64,000 nucleotides of DNA from the NCBI RefSeq assembly GCF_018502485.1, contig NZ_CP075546.1; one strand, given 5' to 3'. This stretch comes from Methanospirillum purgamenti. GTDB lineage: Archaea; Halobacteriota; Methanomicrobia; Methanomicrobiales; Methanospirillaceae. Positions 51,081 to 60,410 of this stretch are shown here, one piece after another. The notes beneath the pieces were generated by a model, which ran no database searches, was not told the DNA's origin, and saw nothing but the letters and a program-made list of their open reading frames with translations. Position 1 is the first letter of the stretch; each line of letters begins with the position of its first letter. Position numbers and translations under genes: made by a program.

Positions 51081-52766
51081 ATGCCGGTATTTAAAATAGG
51101 GACAGATGATTTTAAAAAACTACGAGATGATAAAGGTTATTTTGTTGATAAATCTCTTTTGATCAAAGAGATCATTGGTGGCAATGATGTAATCCTTATT
51201 CCCCGTCCCCGCAGGTTTGGAAAAACCCTGAGCATGACCATGCTCAGATACTTCTTTGAACAATATCAGGAAGACCGGCGGTACCTCTTTGAAGACCTCA
51301 ATATATCAGGCCATCCGGACTGCATGAAGCATCAGGGGCAGTACCCGGTGATCTATCTGTCCCTCAAGCAGATCAGGGGTGAGACATACCAGGAGACAGA
51401 ACTGCAACTACGAAAACTCATCAGTGAACTCTATAACAAAAACTCCTGTGTTGCAGAAATACTTGAGACAGATGTCGCCAGGACTGATTTTGATGAACTA
51501 AAAAATGGCAGAAGTTCTCTCGCCGCCTTAAAAAGCAGCCTCAGAGATCTCATCAGCGTCCTTAACTCCTACCACCAAAAACCGGTCATCGTCCTTATCG
51601 ATGAATATGACAGCCCCATGATCGAGGCATGGAGATATGATTATTACGAGGAGATGGCAGAGTTCATGCGGTCATGGCTTGGGGGAGGACTGAAGCATGA
51701 AAACGCACAATCTCTCTACCGGGCAGTAATTACCGGGATACTCAGGATTGCAAAAGAGTCGATATTTTCAGATCTCAATAATCTCAAAGTCATTACAACC
51801 CTCCAGTCACATCCCATTTCCCGTATGTTCGGATTTACCGAAGCTGATATCGATAAAATTCTGATTGACTTCTCTCTTCCGGATCATGGGGAGGTGATCC
51901 GGGAGTGGTATAACGGATATTCCTTTGGAGGACAGACAATATACAACCCCTGGTCGGTGTCAAATTATGTTGACAATCTTCCTGCTCCACCCGGTCCCCA
52001 CTGGCTGAACACCTCTGCAAATACCCTTGTATATGAAGAACTCGCACGGGGAGGGATTGAGATAAAACGGGATCTAGAAAGACTCCTCTCCGGAGAGGAG
52101 ATTCGATATCCCATCACAGAAACCATCACCTTCAGAGACATTGGAAGAAATCCGGCTAACATCTGGAGTTTTCTGTACTTCTCAGGCTATCTTCGGGCGG
52201 AAAAACCCGAATGGGCAGATTATGACCCTAATCTCCTCACCTATGCACTCACTATTCCAAACCGGGAGATTTCAACAGCATATAGACAATTTGTAAACAG
52301 CCAGTTCGAACACGGCGATCCATCTTTCGGAATCACTGCTTTTCTCTCCGTTTTTCTAGAGAATAAAAATGCAGAAACCTTGGAGCATACATTACAAAAC
52401 CTGACCATCAGTCTGGTAAGTATCTATGATCTTGCAAAGATACCTGAAGCAGTATTTCACGCTTTTGTCCTCGGGCTGCTTGCAAACCTCCGGTCTGTAT
52501 ATGATATCAGATCACAAGCTGAGTCAGGACTTGGAAGGGCTGACATTATCATGATCCCAAAGACCAGTCGGTATCCTGCCGGTTATGTAATCGAGTTCAA
52601 ATCAATAAAAAAAGATGAGGATATCGAAGGAGTAGCACAAGAAGCCCTCCGTCAGATAGAGGAGAAGCAATATGATACACCCGTGATATCTGCCGGGATG
52701 AGTATGGATACAGTCCGACGTCTGGCGGTAATTCTCCAGGGAAAACGGGTTATTGTCCGGGAGTAG
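51081..52766 (+). CDS. DUF1703 AAA-ATPase/PD-(D/E)XK protein
   Basis: A 561-residue protein. N-terminal AAA-ATPase_like domain: GYFVDKSLLIKEIIGG, Walker A PRPRRFGKTLSMTML, Walker B PVIVLIDEYDSPMIEAW. C-terminal DUF1703 nuclease-like domain: SGLGRADIIMIPK and GYVIEFKSIKK (D...ExK). GAGGAG precedes the ATG. These proteins are multicopy in Methanospirillum-like genomes and of unknown function. An inactivated relative is at 17861-18418. Confidence 0.85.
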   Translation: MPVFKIGTDDFKKLRDDKGYFVDKSLLIKEIIGGNDVILIPRPRRFGKTLSMTMLRYFFEQYQEDRRYLFEDLNISGHPDCMKHQGQYPVIYLSLKQIRGETYQETELQLRKLISELYNKNSCVAEILETDVARTDFDELKNGRSSLAALKSSLRDLISVLNSYHQKPVIVLIDEYDSPMIEAWRYDYYEEMAEFMRSWLGGGLKHENAQSLYRAVITGILRIAKESIFSDLNNLKVITTLQSHPISRMFGFTEADIDKILIDFSLPDHGEVIREWYNGYSFGGQTIYNPWSVSNYVDNLPAPPGPHWLNTSANTLVYEELARGGIEIKRDLERLLSGEEIRYPITETITFRDIGRNPANIWSFLYFSGYLRAEKPEWADYDPNLLTYALTIPNREISTAYRQFVNSQFEHGDPSFGITAFLSVFLENKNAETLEHTLQNLTISLVSIYDLAKIPEAVFHAFVLGLLANLRSVYDIRSQAESGLGRADIIMIPKTSRYPAGYVIEFKSIKKDEDIEGVAQEALRQIEEKQYDTPVISAGMSMDTVRRLAVILQGKRVIVRE

Positions 52767-53132
52767 GTACAAAATTAATTTCCAGAACACACCTGACTAC
52801 CTTTGAAAATACATGCAGCCGTGAACAGGAAGATCCGGGATCAAAAGAAGAAGGTTCAGGCACCTTTGTCAGAGCAGGCTGAAAAAGGAGGTCAGTCAAT
52901 CTTCATCTTCAATAAACATTGATGAGTACTGAACCAGTGAACTCATATCTTCATACTATAAAAGACCCAGATAAAGAGTAATCTTTCCACAGAACGCTTC
53001 AGCATAATCTAATACCATCACGTCTATCTTTTGACAGACCCCCTGTTGTTTCTGTCTGATACAATCCGGACCAGGTATATCATCAGGTACTGGTTTTCTG
53101 CCCGGAAAAAAAAGAGGGGAGATTGTCACCGT
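52767..53132. other. Intergenic region without recognised feature
   Basis: About 366 bp between the DUF1703 gene and a convergent small membrane gene. No ORF, repeat or RNA that I can support. Confidence 0.4.
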
Positions 53133-53312
53133 TCATCTGCCTCGGCCTGCAAGACCGATTATCCAGAACTCTCCCTCATCATCCTGCTTGTGCGAAAATA
53201 TCTCATGCATTCTGCGATTATGAATATACCATATCCACAGAATAATTGTGTTCAAACAGGATATAAGAGCCAAACCTATCGATACAACCGAAAAAACACC
53301 CTCAAATATCAT
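53133..53312 (-). CDS. Small single-helix membrane protein
   Basis: About 59 residues: hydrophobic GVFSVVSIGLALISCLNTII and LWIWYI, then polar RRMHEIFSHKQDDEGEF. Its ATG overlaps the end of the 185-residue exported protein and is preceded by GGAG, so it is probably the third gene of that operon. Function unknown. Confidence 0.5.
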   Translation of the reverse strand: MIFEGVFSVVSIGLALISCLNTIILWIWYIHNRRMHEIFSHKQDDEGEFWIIGLAGRGR

Positions 53313-53859
53313 CATACACTCCAAATTCCATCTCCTCTGTCAAATTCAAATCACCCAATGCATCCGAACCATGATTCATCTCTTTCCTTCCGTCATCACT
53401 CTCTGCCCTGGACAACAGAATACCAGTCCCGTTTGCATGAACCAGGAACCGTGAATTATTCCCTTGCAAGAGCATAGACGAGTACGAACCCTGCTGCATG
53501 AGCCCCAGCACAGTGGTCTCATATCGGCTACGTATCGTTTGATCAAATGTATCAAAGAGACAAACATTCTGATCACCGGTACTATTCGACATAGCTGTGG
53601 AGTACTCAAAAATCCCCATCGGTCCCTGTGATTTGACCATGGTATTCGTTTGAACAGTCCCGCCAGAGAGTATATCTCTGATAATCGTGGCGGTGTCACT
53701 GGTGGACATTCGTTCTGACCATGTAGCATCAGGTTGTACAACCGATGATGAGACAAACGATGCACCATTGCAGGTAAGGGAAGATGTGATTGAATCTGCA
53801 TAGATCAGAAGGGGTATGAAAAGAAGAACGAGGAGGAGTAGTCCAGCCTTGTTCACCAT
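53302..53859 (-). CDS. Hypothetical exported protein
   Basis: 185 residues: signal sequence (AGLLLLVLLFIPLLIYADSI) and a Ser/Thr-rich extracytoplasmic domain with one early cysteine (SLTCNGASFVSSS). No family recognised. It lies 30 bp downstream of the 167-residue gene on the same strand. Confidence 0.55.
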   Translation of the reverse strand: MVNKAGLLLLVLLFIPLLIYADSITSSLTCNGASFVSSSVVQPDATWSERMSTSDTATIIRDILSGGTVQTNTMVKSQGPMGIFEYSTAMSNSTGDQNVCLFDTFDQTIRSRYETTVLGLMQQGSYSSMLLQGNNSRFLVHANGTGILLSRAESDDGRKEMNHGSDALGDLNLTEEMEFGVYDDI

Positions 53860-53889
53860 TGTACCATCTTTATCCGGAATTTCACACGT

Positions 53890-54393
53890 TCAGGCAAGTG
53901 ATGGGATAGTATCTGCCCAGGTTTCAATGGTTGTCAGGATAGCATCAGACTCATAACTGGTCACTGATACCTTATCACGTTTGAAGGTGACATTATATAG
54001 TTCTCCGTTCGCAGCATGACACTTCAGGGTAATACTGAACCCGTCCTCTGAACTATCATGTGATCCGGTTCCTCCCATTGATGTTTCGAGTGCCTCATTC
54101 GCAAGAACATTCGTGACGGTTGTGTCAAATCCGGCAGAACTCTGGGACTTTACAGAAATACGACCAATCTGCTTACCATCATTATTTTCATAGATAATTG
54201 TTCCGGAATAGTATTCTGAACTCTTTGACACCGCAGGAAGGTTTTCTCCACCAGATACATACGATGTGCAGCCCCACGGATTATCCACAAGGATATCGCC
54301 GATAAGAGTGTTTAATGCTGCTTTATTTGCAAACGGAGTTGCAAGTATTCGTTCTGCTGATTTTACGGTTGATTTTGATACAAAATCTGCCAT
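53890..54393 (-). CDS. Hypothetical cytoplasmic-type protein
   Basis: 167 residues beginning MADFVSKSTVKSAERILATP, with NPWGCTSYVSGGENLP and a beta-rich C-terminus (FSITLKCHAANGELYNVTFK). No signal peptide, no family recognised. First gene of a likely three-gene operon with the exported and small membrane proteins. Confidence 0.55.
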   Translation of the reverse strand: MADFVSKSTVKSAERILATPFANKAALNTLIGDILVDNPWGCTSYVSGGENLPAVSKSSEYYSGTIIYENNDGKQIGRISVKSQSSAGFDTTVTNVLANEALETSMGGTGSHDSSEDGFSITLKCHAANGELYNVTFKRDKVSVTSYESDAILTTIETWADTIPSLA

Positions 54394-54802
54394 TGTTCGT
54401 TTTCTCTCCTGTCACCAGTGTGACACTTACCTATTGGGAGGGGAGGCATGAGAGGTTGAAAAGAGTTAGAAAATGAGGCTCGGATAAATAAGATATTCAG
54501 GTTTCCTACATTACGAAAGTTCCTTGTTTAAAACAGAAGGGGTAACAGGGAGGTTATTATACGTCAGATTATAATGATTCAATAGTTATGAATATCCAGG
54601 ATTGGCCTTATCCTTGGGAGTATTGATAGAATTTCCTGTATTATCTGTTCATGGACCATACCTGTTTTCTGATAATTATCATCCGGATTCGTTCAATCAA
54701 AACTATTTTTGTGTATCCATGAAGTAGATGAACCAGGTTATAAGAAATCTTTCAGATAGAATTACTCACCTCGTTTTATTAAATTGTTACGGATTACCAC
54801 CA
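54394..54802. other. Intergenic region without recognised feature
   Basis: About 409 bp, AT-rich, containing the promoter region of the minus-strand operon at 54393. No supported ORF or repeat. Confidence 0.4.
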
Positions 54803-56137
54803 TTAATATTCTGGATTACCAGAATTTATCCTATCAATATATTTCAGATTTTCACGGTCAACATAGAAATAAAACGTTTTTCCTCTTCTGACTTTAGATA
54901 TCAGGTTCATATCATGCAGATGAAGTAAATCAGTTCTTGCACTCTCTCTGGCAATGACAAACTTTTGAGAAATTTGAGAAATAGTGTATTCATAATTTGG
55001 ATTTTCGTTCATATCAGTTAGGATTTCAGCCTGCCTCTGTGTTAATCCTTCAATAGAACGAGAGATCATCTGAGCATTCAATTGCAATTCCTGAACTGAT
55101 TCTACATACCTGATAAATTCCTGGAATGCCAGGTTCAAACATTCAAGATTATACCGGATAAAGTAGGTCAGGTCGAGATCTTCATATTCGGAATATAAAT
55201 ATGCAAGTGCATATTGATTTTTTGTTCGTAAAATTTCTGGGGAAATTGAAAGATATTCCATGAACCAATACCCATGAGACAAAGTATACCAGTAAAAAAG
55301 ACTTCTTGCAGTTCTCCCATTCCCATCATTAAAAGGATGAATATACCCGATTAAAAAATGTAATACTATCCCTTTTATGATTGGATGAATAAATGATGAG
55401 TCGTTGGTTCTGTTGACATAATCACACACATCATCCATCAATGAGTCTATATTTTTAAAATCCGGGGGAATGTGATGAATTGTCCCATATACTGGATCCA
55501 TTATCTTTATTTCATTATTATTTCGAAAAGATCCGACATCCTCATCAGGAATGGTTTCTTTTGTAACGGTTCTTTGAATTTCAAGAATAAAATCTGGTGT
55601 AAGTGGTTTATTCAGATATTTTTTAATCAGGTGCAGAGTCTCATAATTATTCATCACCATCTGTTCACCATCATTTCGAGGCATCTTTTTCTTTTCCAGC
55701 ATTTCTCTTGCTTCTCTTCTAGTAGTGACAGCCCCCTCTAATAAACTAGAAGAAATAGACTCTTCAATTAAAGAATTTACTATAAACCTGCCATCTAATT
55801 TCAAATCCCGGTTATGAATTTGGATATGCCCGGACAAATATGTGTCAAATCGATGAAGATTCTGAATAATTTCAGGCAATTGCGTATATCTCATCAGAAT
55901 TGGCGAATATTGCAGGAGATCTGAACGCATACTCCGGAGAGTTTTCATCATTACCCAGACATTATTTCTTTCATTTCGGTCAGAGATTCGATATTTTAAT
56001 TCATCCCAATAGAGGTACTTCTCATTATATTCATTAACGAGGTTTCTAAATTCTTCATTTTCATAATATTTTGTAACGATGGATGGAAGAAGCGATTGAT
56101 CGATTGATTTTGGTATTTTTTCAGGTAATTTTCTCAT
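54803..56137 (-). CDS. Fic-family AMP-transferase (N-terminal inhibitory type)
   Basis: About 444 residues. The Fic motif is complete: YIHPFNDGNGRTARSLFYW. An inhibitory helix (S/T)xxxE(G/N) is seen N-terminally in EESISSSLLEGAVTTRRE, so it is a class II, self-inhibited Fic protein. The C-terminal part is a winged helix (YTISQISQKFVIARESARTD), typical of Fic/DUF4172-type proteins that may regulate their own gene. ATG 56137, preceded by GGAGTG, is preferred. A TATA-like TATATAAT region lies near 56173-56180. Confidence 0.9.
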   Translation of the reverse strand: MRKLPEKIPKSIDQSLLPSIVTKYYENEEFRNLVNEYNEKYLYWDELKYRISDRNERNNVWVMMKTLRSMRSDLLQYSPILMRYTQLPEIIQNLHRFDTYLSGHIQIHNRDLKLDGRFIVNSLIEESISSSLLEGAVTTRREAREMLEKKKMPRNDGEQMVMNNYETLHLIKKYLNKPLTPDFILEIQRTVTKETIPDEDVGSFRNNNEIKIMDPVYGTIHHIPPDFKNIDSLMDDVCDYVNRTNDSSFIHPIIKGIVLHFLIGYIHPFNDGNGRTARSLFYWYTLSHGYWFMEYLSISPEILRTKNQYALAYLYSEYEDLDLTYFIRYNLECLNLAFQEFIRYVESVQELQLNAQMISRSIEGLTQRQAEILTDMNENPNYEYTISQISQKFVIARESARTDLLHLHDMNLISKVRRGKTFYFYVDRENLKYIDRINSGNPEY

Positions 56138-56204
56138 ATTTATCACTCCATTCAATGGAATCTGGTATTATTATATAGGTAAAATATACCAAAATGGGAG
56201 ATCT

Positions 56205-56282
56205 TGGTAGATGTTAGGAAATATGAGTCGATAATATATAAATTCTACCAATTCAGTAGATAATGGTAGATACTGGTAGATA
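56205..56282. promoter_or_regulatory. Repeated TGGTAGAT sites upstream of fic
   Basis: TGGTAGAT occurs at 56205-56212, 56264-56271 and 56274-56281, with the inverse TCTACCA at 56244-56250. Three direct and one inverted copy in 78 bp, just upstream of the likely fic promoter, suggest binding sites, perhaps for the winged helix of the Fic protein itself. The remaining DNA to 56591 shows no gene. Confidence 0.4.
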
Positions 56283-56591
56283 GTATAAAAAATTTCAAAT
56301 ACAAGATATCGAACATATTATGTCTTTTTAAGGATTAATCATCAATATTCTTATATATCTATTTCCTAATCAGATCATTCCAGAGACATGATACAAAAAT
56401 CCAGTCCATCAGGTACAACCTTATCAGTTATAAGAACCGGATAGGAAATATTTCCCGATTATTTATCCATTATATCAACAATTCTGGAATCCCTTATTAA
56501 TTACAGAATTCATTCAATGATGGGGTCAAAGCCCGTTTTCCTACGTTTTTATGAATGAATTAACAAACACAGACTCCAAAGAAAACAGATT

Positions 56592-57899
56592 TCAGGGAAG
56601 AAGGACATCCATGAGTTTTAGAAATTTTTCAATCGTATCTTTCGAATATGGTCCTTCTTCATAGCCTATTATGAGCGTGAGCCGGTTATTACATGTTGAT
56701 GCAACAGTTAGGAAACAATACGGCCAGCTGACACAGGGAATGATCCATGCATCTGTCAGGGTGAGAACATGACTATCATTCTTCCTTTGAGGATTAAACC
56801 AATCCAAATCAATAACTCCGATGTTTGATAATACCGGATTTTTTAGACCGGTTGATTCATATTTCGAATTCATACCCTCAAAAAATGTCTGGACGGCTGA
56901 AATTCCATTTTTGTGCAGATCCTCAAACAAGGTAAAACAGGACGGTCCAAGACCTCCTTCTTTTCGATATTTAAGTTCTGTTGTCACGTTCCCGATGATA
57001 TCTGACAGACCAGCACCTTCAAAAATACGGAGTTGTATTTCAAATGCAATAGAATAATTCATTGGATAGATAATATCAGTAGCCGGGAGCAGCCGTCGCA
57101 TATCAGCAGATGTTAAAATCCCCCGGAAAGAGTCATAATCCTGTGGATTATCACGTATCCGTATCATTGCCAGGTAAAATACCGCAATAAGAATATCATG
57201 AACACTTGCCCCGTGAGATTTACCATATGCTTTGATGGCATGCATTCTGGTTTCTGGTAATGTCAGGTATGCAAGGTTTGGGATCCCCCGTCCGGTGTTT
57301 TCTTGTGGAAATCTCCAGTTATCTTCGAATATCTGGGTATTTGCATCTGCATGTTTCAATTCCTCTTCAGTATAAGTGGCTAGCAGAGCCCGTGAGGTTC
57401 GATCATAGAGTCCCACAGGTTCTGGAATGTAATCTGGTTCTCTGGCTAACCGATGATAAAGATCGAAGAGTTCTCTGGATAGATAAAGGATAACTCGTGC
57501 ATCACAAAATCCATGATGACATGTTACGCAAATCCTATTTGAATCCTCTCCCTCTCGCTGATACAGAGTAACCCGTATTTGTGGACCGCTATAGACATCG
57601 AGGGGGAGGGGCATGTGATCAGGAGGTACCGGTTCTATTCCTGAATCAATAACAAAGGCTCGTTCCCATAAATCTTTGGATAATTCTTCCCAGAACGGGA
57701 TATCATTTATAATGGTGAATTTCGTATGAAGGTAGGGATTTGCAGCTACCAGCCGAAGGGTTGCTGTTTTTAAGCGTTCAACGGAGATTTCACCAGTACC
57801 TTGAAAGACGACATGCATTGAGGGTTCATAGAGACATTCGTATAAGACATTGAAGAGATCAAAAGCAGATGCAGGATGTCTTACTGGTGATTGGAGCAT
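56592..57899 (-). CDS. Condensation-domain/acyltransferase-like protein
   Basis: A 435-residue protein of the CoA-dependent acyltransferase superfamily (NRPS condensation, PapA, WS/DGAT). The active-site motif HHxxxDG appears as CVTCHHGFCDARVILYLSRE, with Ala for Gly; a second region is SNIGVIDLDWF. The rest is collinear with stand-alone condensation proteins. Substrates unknown; ester or amide formation on a lipid or peptide is possible. Confidence 0.65.
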   Translation of the reverse strand: MLQSPVRHPASAFDLFNVLYECLYEPSMHVVFQGTGEISVERLKTATLRLVAANPYLHTKFTIINDIPFWEELSKDLWERAFVIDSGIEPVPPDHMPLPLDVYSGPQIRVTLYQREGEDSNRICVTCHHGFCDARVILYLSRELFDLYHRLAREPDYIPEPVGLYDRTSRALLATYTEEELKHADANTQIFEDNWRFPQENTGRGIPNLAYLTLPETRMHAIKAYGKSHGASVHDILIAVFYLAMIRIRDNPQDYDSFRGILTSADMRRLLPATDIIYPMNYSIAFEIQLRIFEGAGLSDIIGNVTTELKYRKEGGLGPSCFTLFEDLHKNGISAVQTFFEGMNSKYESTGLKNPVLSNIGVIDLDWFNPQRKNDSHVLTLTDAWIIPCVSWPYCFLTVASTCNNRLTLIIGYEEGPYSKDTIEKFLKLMDVLLP

Positions 57900-58019
57900 T
57901 ACTACTGGTTTATTCTTCAGTGCGATTATCCTATTGTTTCCGAATTGATAATGAGTATGAAAACCCCGATGCTGAGATTATTCGAAATAACAAAATACGA
58001 ATCGGACATTTTATTAAAA

Positions 58020-59018
58020 CTATGAAGAAACAGGAAAAGACCTTATTTGAAGATGAGGATCTCCCTTTTTCTCATAGGTTACATACACAATCATCTTATC
58101 TGATATATCAGGCCAGGCATCATTATCCAAATTCGTAGATATCTGATATTCCTTCTGTTCAGTAAGATTATATCCATAAATATCCCAATTTTTATTTCTT
58201 TCATCAACCCATACAATCAAATCTCCACTCATCCGGGGAAGCCATTGCCTGGCTGGGTGATGAGTAACCGAGATCTCTTCCCCGCTTATGAGATTATAAG
58301 CATAAATATCAAAATTACCATACTTCTGTGCCTGCCAGACTACCCAACTGCCTGATATTGATGGAAACCAGTCTGCCCAGGAAGAATTTGTGATCTGAAG
58401 CTCAGTACTCGTCGGGATATGATACGCAAAGATATCTCCACGTGAAAGGGCACCATCCCGCCAGTCTTCCCAAACCACCCATTCACCATCAATATCCGGC
58501 TGCCATTGAACATCAGGATCCTGGCAAATCATCTTCTCTTCTCCGGATGAAAAATTTACCAAAACAATATCCTCATTTCCATTCCGTTCATCAACAAAAA
58601 CCACATAATTTCCTGATACCCGTGGAGTAGTCTTCCTGAACAGACTCAAAGAGATTGGCTGTATCTTTCCGGTAGAGAGATTGCTCATGAAAATCTGCCA
58701 GATAAGATCCTGTTTTTCCTGCCAGACCACAACATCTCCATCAATATCTGGTCTGTACCTGGTTACCTGCTCACCCTCAAATGGGTGAAAATTTCCTGAT
58801 GAATAATTATATGAGACAAGATTTGCATAAGTCCAGTCGATTCGGTTTTCAAACACTATCATACCCATATCTATTGCAGGGAAAACCGGATTTAATCCGG
58901 ATATGGTGCCATTTTTCTCTTCCGATATAATGAGATGCATGCCAACTAATATCAGAATAAAGATGAGAAAACGAAAAAACAATTTAATATTCTTATTTTT
59001 TATAATGCTATGATTCAT
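58020..59018 (-). CDS. Membrane-anchored TolB-like beta-propeller protein
   Basis: A 332-residue protein: one N-terminal helix (LFFRFLIFILILVGMHLII) and five or six blades of about 45 residues, each with a core such as GDVVVWQEKQDLIWQIFM, GNYVVFVDERNGNEDIVLV, GSWVVWQAQKYGNFDIYAY and GDLIVWVDERNKNWDIYGYN. This is the TolB/WD40-like repeat common in exported Methanomicrobia proteins. Probably a surface protein for binding or adhesion. Confidence 0.8.
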   Translation of the reverse strand: MNHSIIKNKNIKLFFRFLIFILILVGMHLIISEEKNGTISGLNPVFPAIDMGMIVFENRIDWTYANLVSYNYSSGNFHPFEGEQVTRYRPDIDGDVVVWQEKQDLIWQIFMSNLSTGKIQPISLSLFRKTTPRVSGNYVVFVDERNGNEDIVLVNFSSGEEKMICQDPDVQWQPDIDGEWVVWEDWRDGALSRGDIFAYHIPTSTELQITNSSWADWFPSISGSWVVWQAQKYGNFDIYAYNLISGEEISVTHHPARQWLPRMSGDLIVWVDERNKNWDIYGYNLTEQKEYQISTNLDNDAWPDISDKMIVYVTYEKKGDPHLQIRSFPVSS

Positions 59019-59130
59019 CTGAACTCTGCTCTCTCATCTGATCTTACTATTGCCAGTATAGAAAAGTCAAAATCCCTCATGATCATCCACAAACCACGAT
59101 CTTCTTACCTGATTCGGTGTAATATTCGAT

Positions 59131-60399
59131 ATGGATAACCCGGTTCAGGAAAAAAGAGGTACATACCCCTTACCCGGACCTGGATTACTTATTGCATTAT
59201 CTTCGAGTGGATGGGTTGGGCTTCTTTCTCTCATCTCATTTGGAGCTGATAGTGGATATGCATTTGTAGGAATAACATTCCTCACCCTTCTTTTCAAATA
59301 TGCGCTCATTACCGGACTAGCTCGATTCACCATCGCAACAGGAACAGACATTTTCACGGGTCTTGGGACAATCCCAGGTCCGAAAAACTGGGTAATCTGG
59401 ATGATGAATGGAATTTTATACATAGAAATTTTCATGCTCGGATATTCATCCCAAATAGTTGTCAGGCTATTCAATGAATTGTTCGGGGTGAATCTCAATC
59501 CGTTTCATGTCATCATCGGTATATTCGGGCTCTTGTTTCTACTTGTTGCCCTTGATTCATACTGGTTTTTCAGAGAGATACTCATTCGTGCCATACTCTT
59601 TATTATGCTCGGATTTGGACTACTCATCCTCTCAATAACCATACCAATAGACGAACTTACTGCTGGAATCATTCCTGATTTAAATACCTATATTGGGTTA
59701 TATGAAACAGGAATAATACTCAGCAGCGTTGGATCTGGATTTTCTCTCCTCTTTTATTCGGTCTGGATGGTAAGCCACCTGAGAGGAAAGGTATCAGAAC
59801 AAGAAAAACCAGAAATTCTGCGTCGTGCCAGAATCGATGCAGGGCTTGGAATGGTAATCCTCTTTCTTCTCTGTGGACTTTTTTATTCAATAGGTTATGT
59901 ATTTTTTTACGAACACGGTCTAGGAGCACCTGAACCTGACCTGACCCTTGAAGCAATATTTACAGTTATGAACCTGGGGATATATGGGAACATGATTTTT
60001 GCCTGTGTCTGCATCACTGCCTTATTTTGCAGTCTCCTTGGTGGATTATATGGACGGGCACGGGTTCTAGAAGTAACTCTCCCCCGGACAATTCCTGGAT
60101 TTTTCATGTCAAAAAAGAAATATCTCTGTATTGTGTTTGTTCTTGTGTTATCTGCAGTATTTTCTGACTTTTTCTTTACCCAGACGATGGTTCGGGAATT
60201 CATTGCCATCAGGATGGTTCTGTTTAGTATTCTTGGAATCCTCCTCATATGGATAGATAGAAGTCTTCATGTGCAGGACCGTGGATCGGTATGGTGGTAT
60301 ATTATCATGGCAACTGGAACAGTTGCATCGTTCATTATCGGGATAAACCTGATAGAAAAATATATTCAGATACCGTTCTCCTTCCTTCTTAATCTATAG
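59131..60399 (+). CDS. Distant Nramp-like membrane transporter
   Basis: A 422-residue protein with about eleven membrane helices. The start GPGLLIALSSSGWVGLLSLI and FKYALITGLARFTIATGTDI recall Nramp-family transporters (LeuT fold), which couple divalent metal uptake to protons. The metal-binding DPGN motif of helix 1 is not seen, so substrate and even the family are uncertain. Monocistronic, divergent from the propeller gene. Confidence 0.55.
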   Translation: MDNPVQEKRGTYPLPGPGLLIALSSSGWVGLLSLISFGADSGYAFVGITFLTLLFKYALITGLARFTIATGTDIFTGLGTIPGPKNWVIWMMNGILYIEIFMLGYSSQIVVRLFNELFGVNLNPFHVIIGIFGLLFLLVALDSYWFFREILIRAILFIMLGFGLLILSITIPIDELTAGIIPDLNTYIGLYETGIILSSVGSGFSLLFYSVWMVSHLRGKVSEQEKPEILRRARIDAGLGMVILFLLCGLFYSIGYVFFYEHGLGAPEPDLTLEAIFTVMNLGIYGNMIFACVCITALFCSLLGGLYGRARVLEVTLPRTIPGFFMSKKKYLCIVFVLVLSAVFSDFFFTQTMVREFIAIRMVLFSILGILLIWIDRSLHVQDRGSVWWYIIMATGTVASFIIGINLIEKYIQIPFSFLLNL

Positions 60400-60410
60400 A
60401 TACGACAAAG

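Noticed and set aside
53031..53477. A 148-residue plus-strand ORF
   Set aside because: Overlaps the exported protein with signal peptide on the minus strand; composition is His/Ser/Pro-rich and non-domain.
57869..58138. An 89-residue plus-strand ORF between the acyltransferase and propeller genes
   Set aside because: Overlaps the ends of both convincing minus-strand neighbours; only the middle 120 bp are free.
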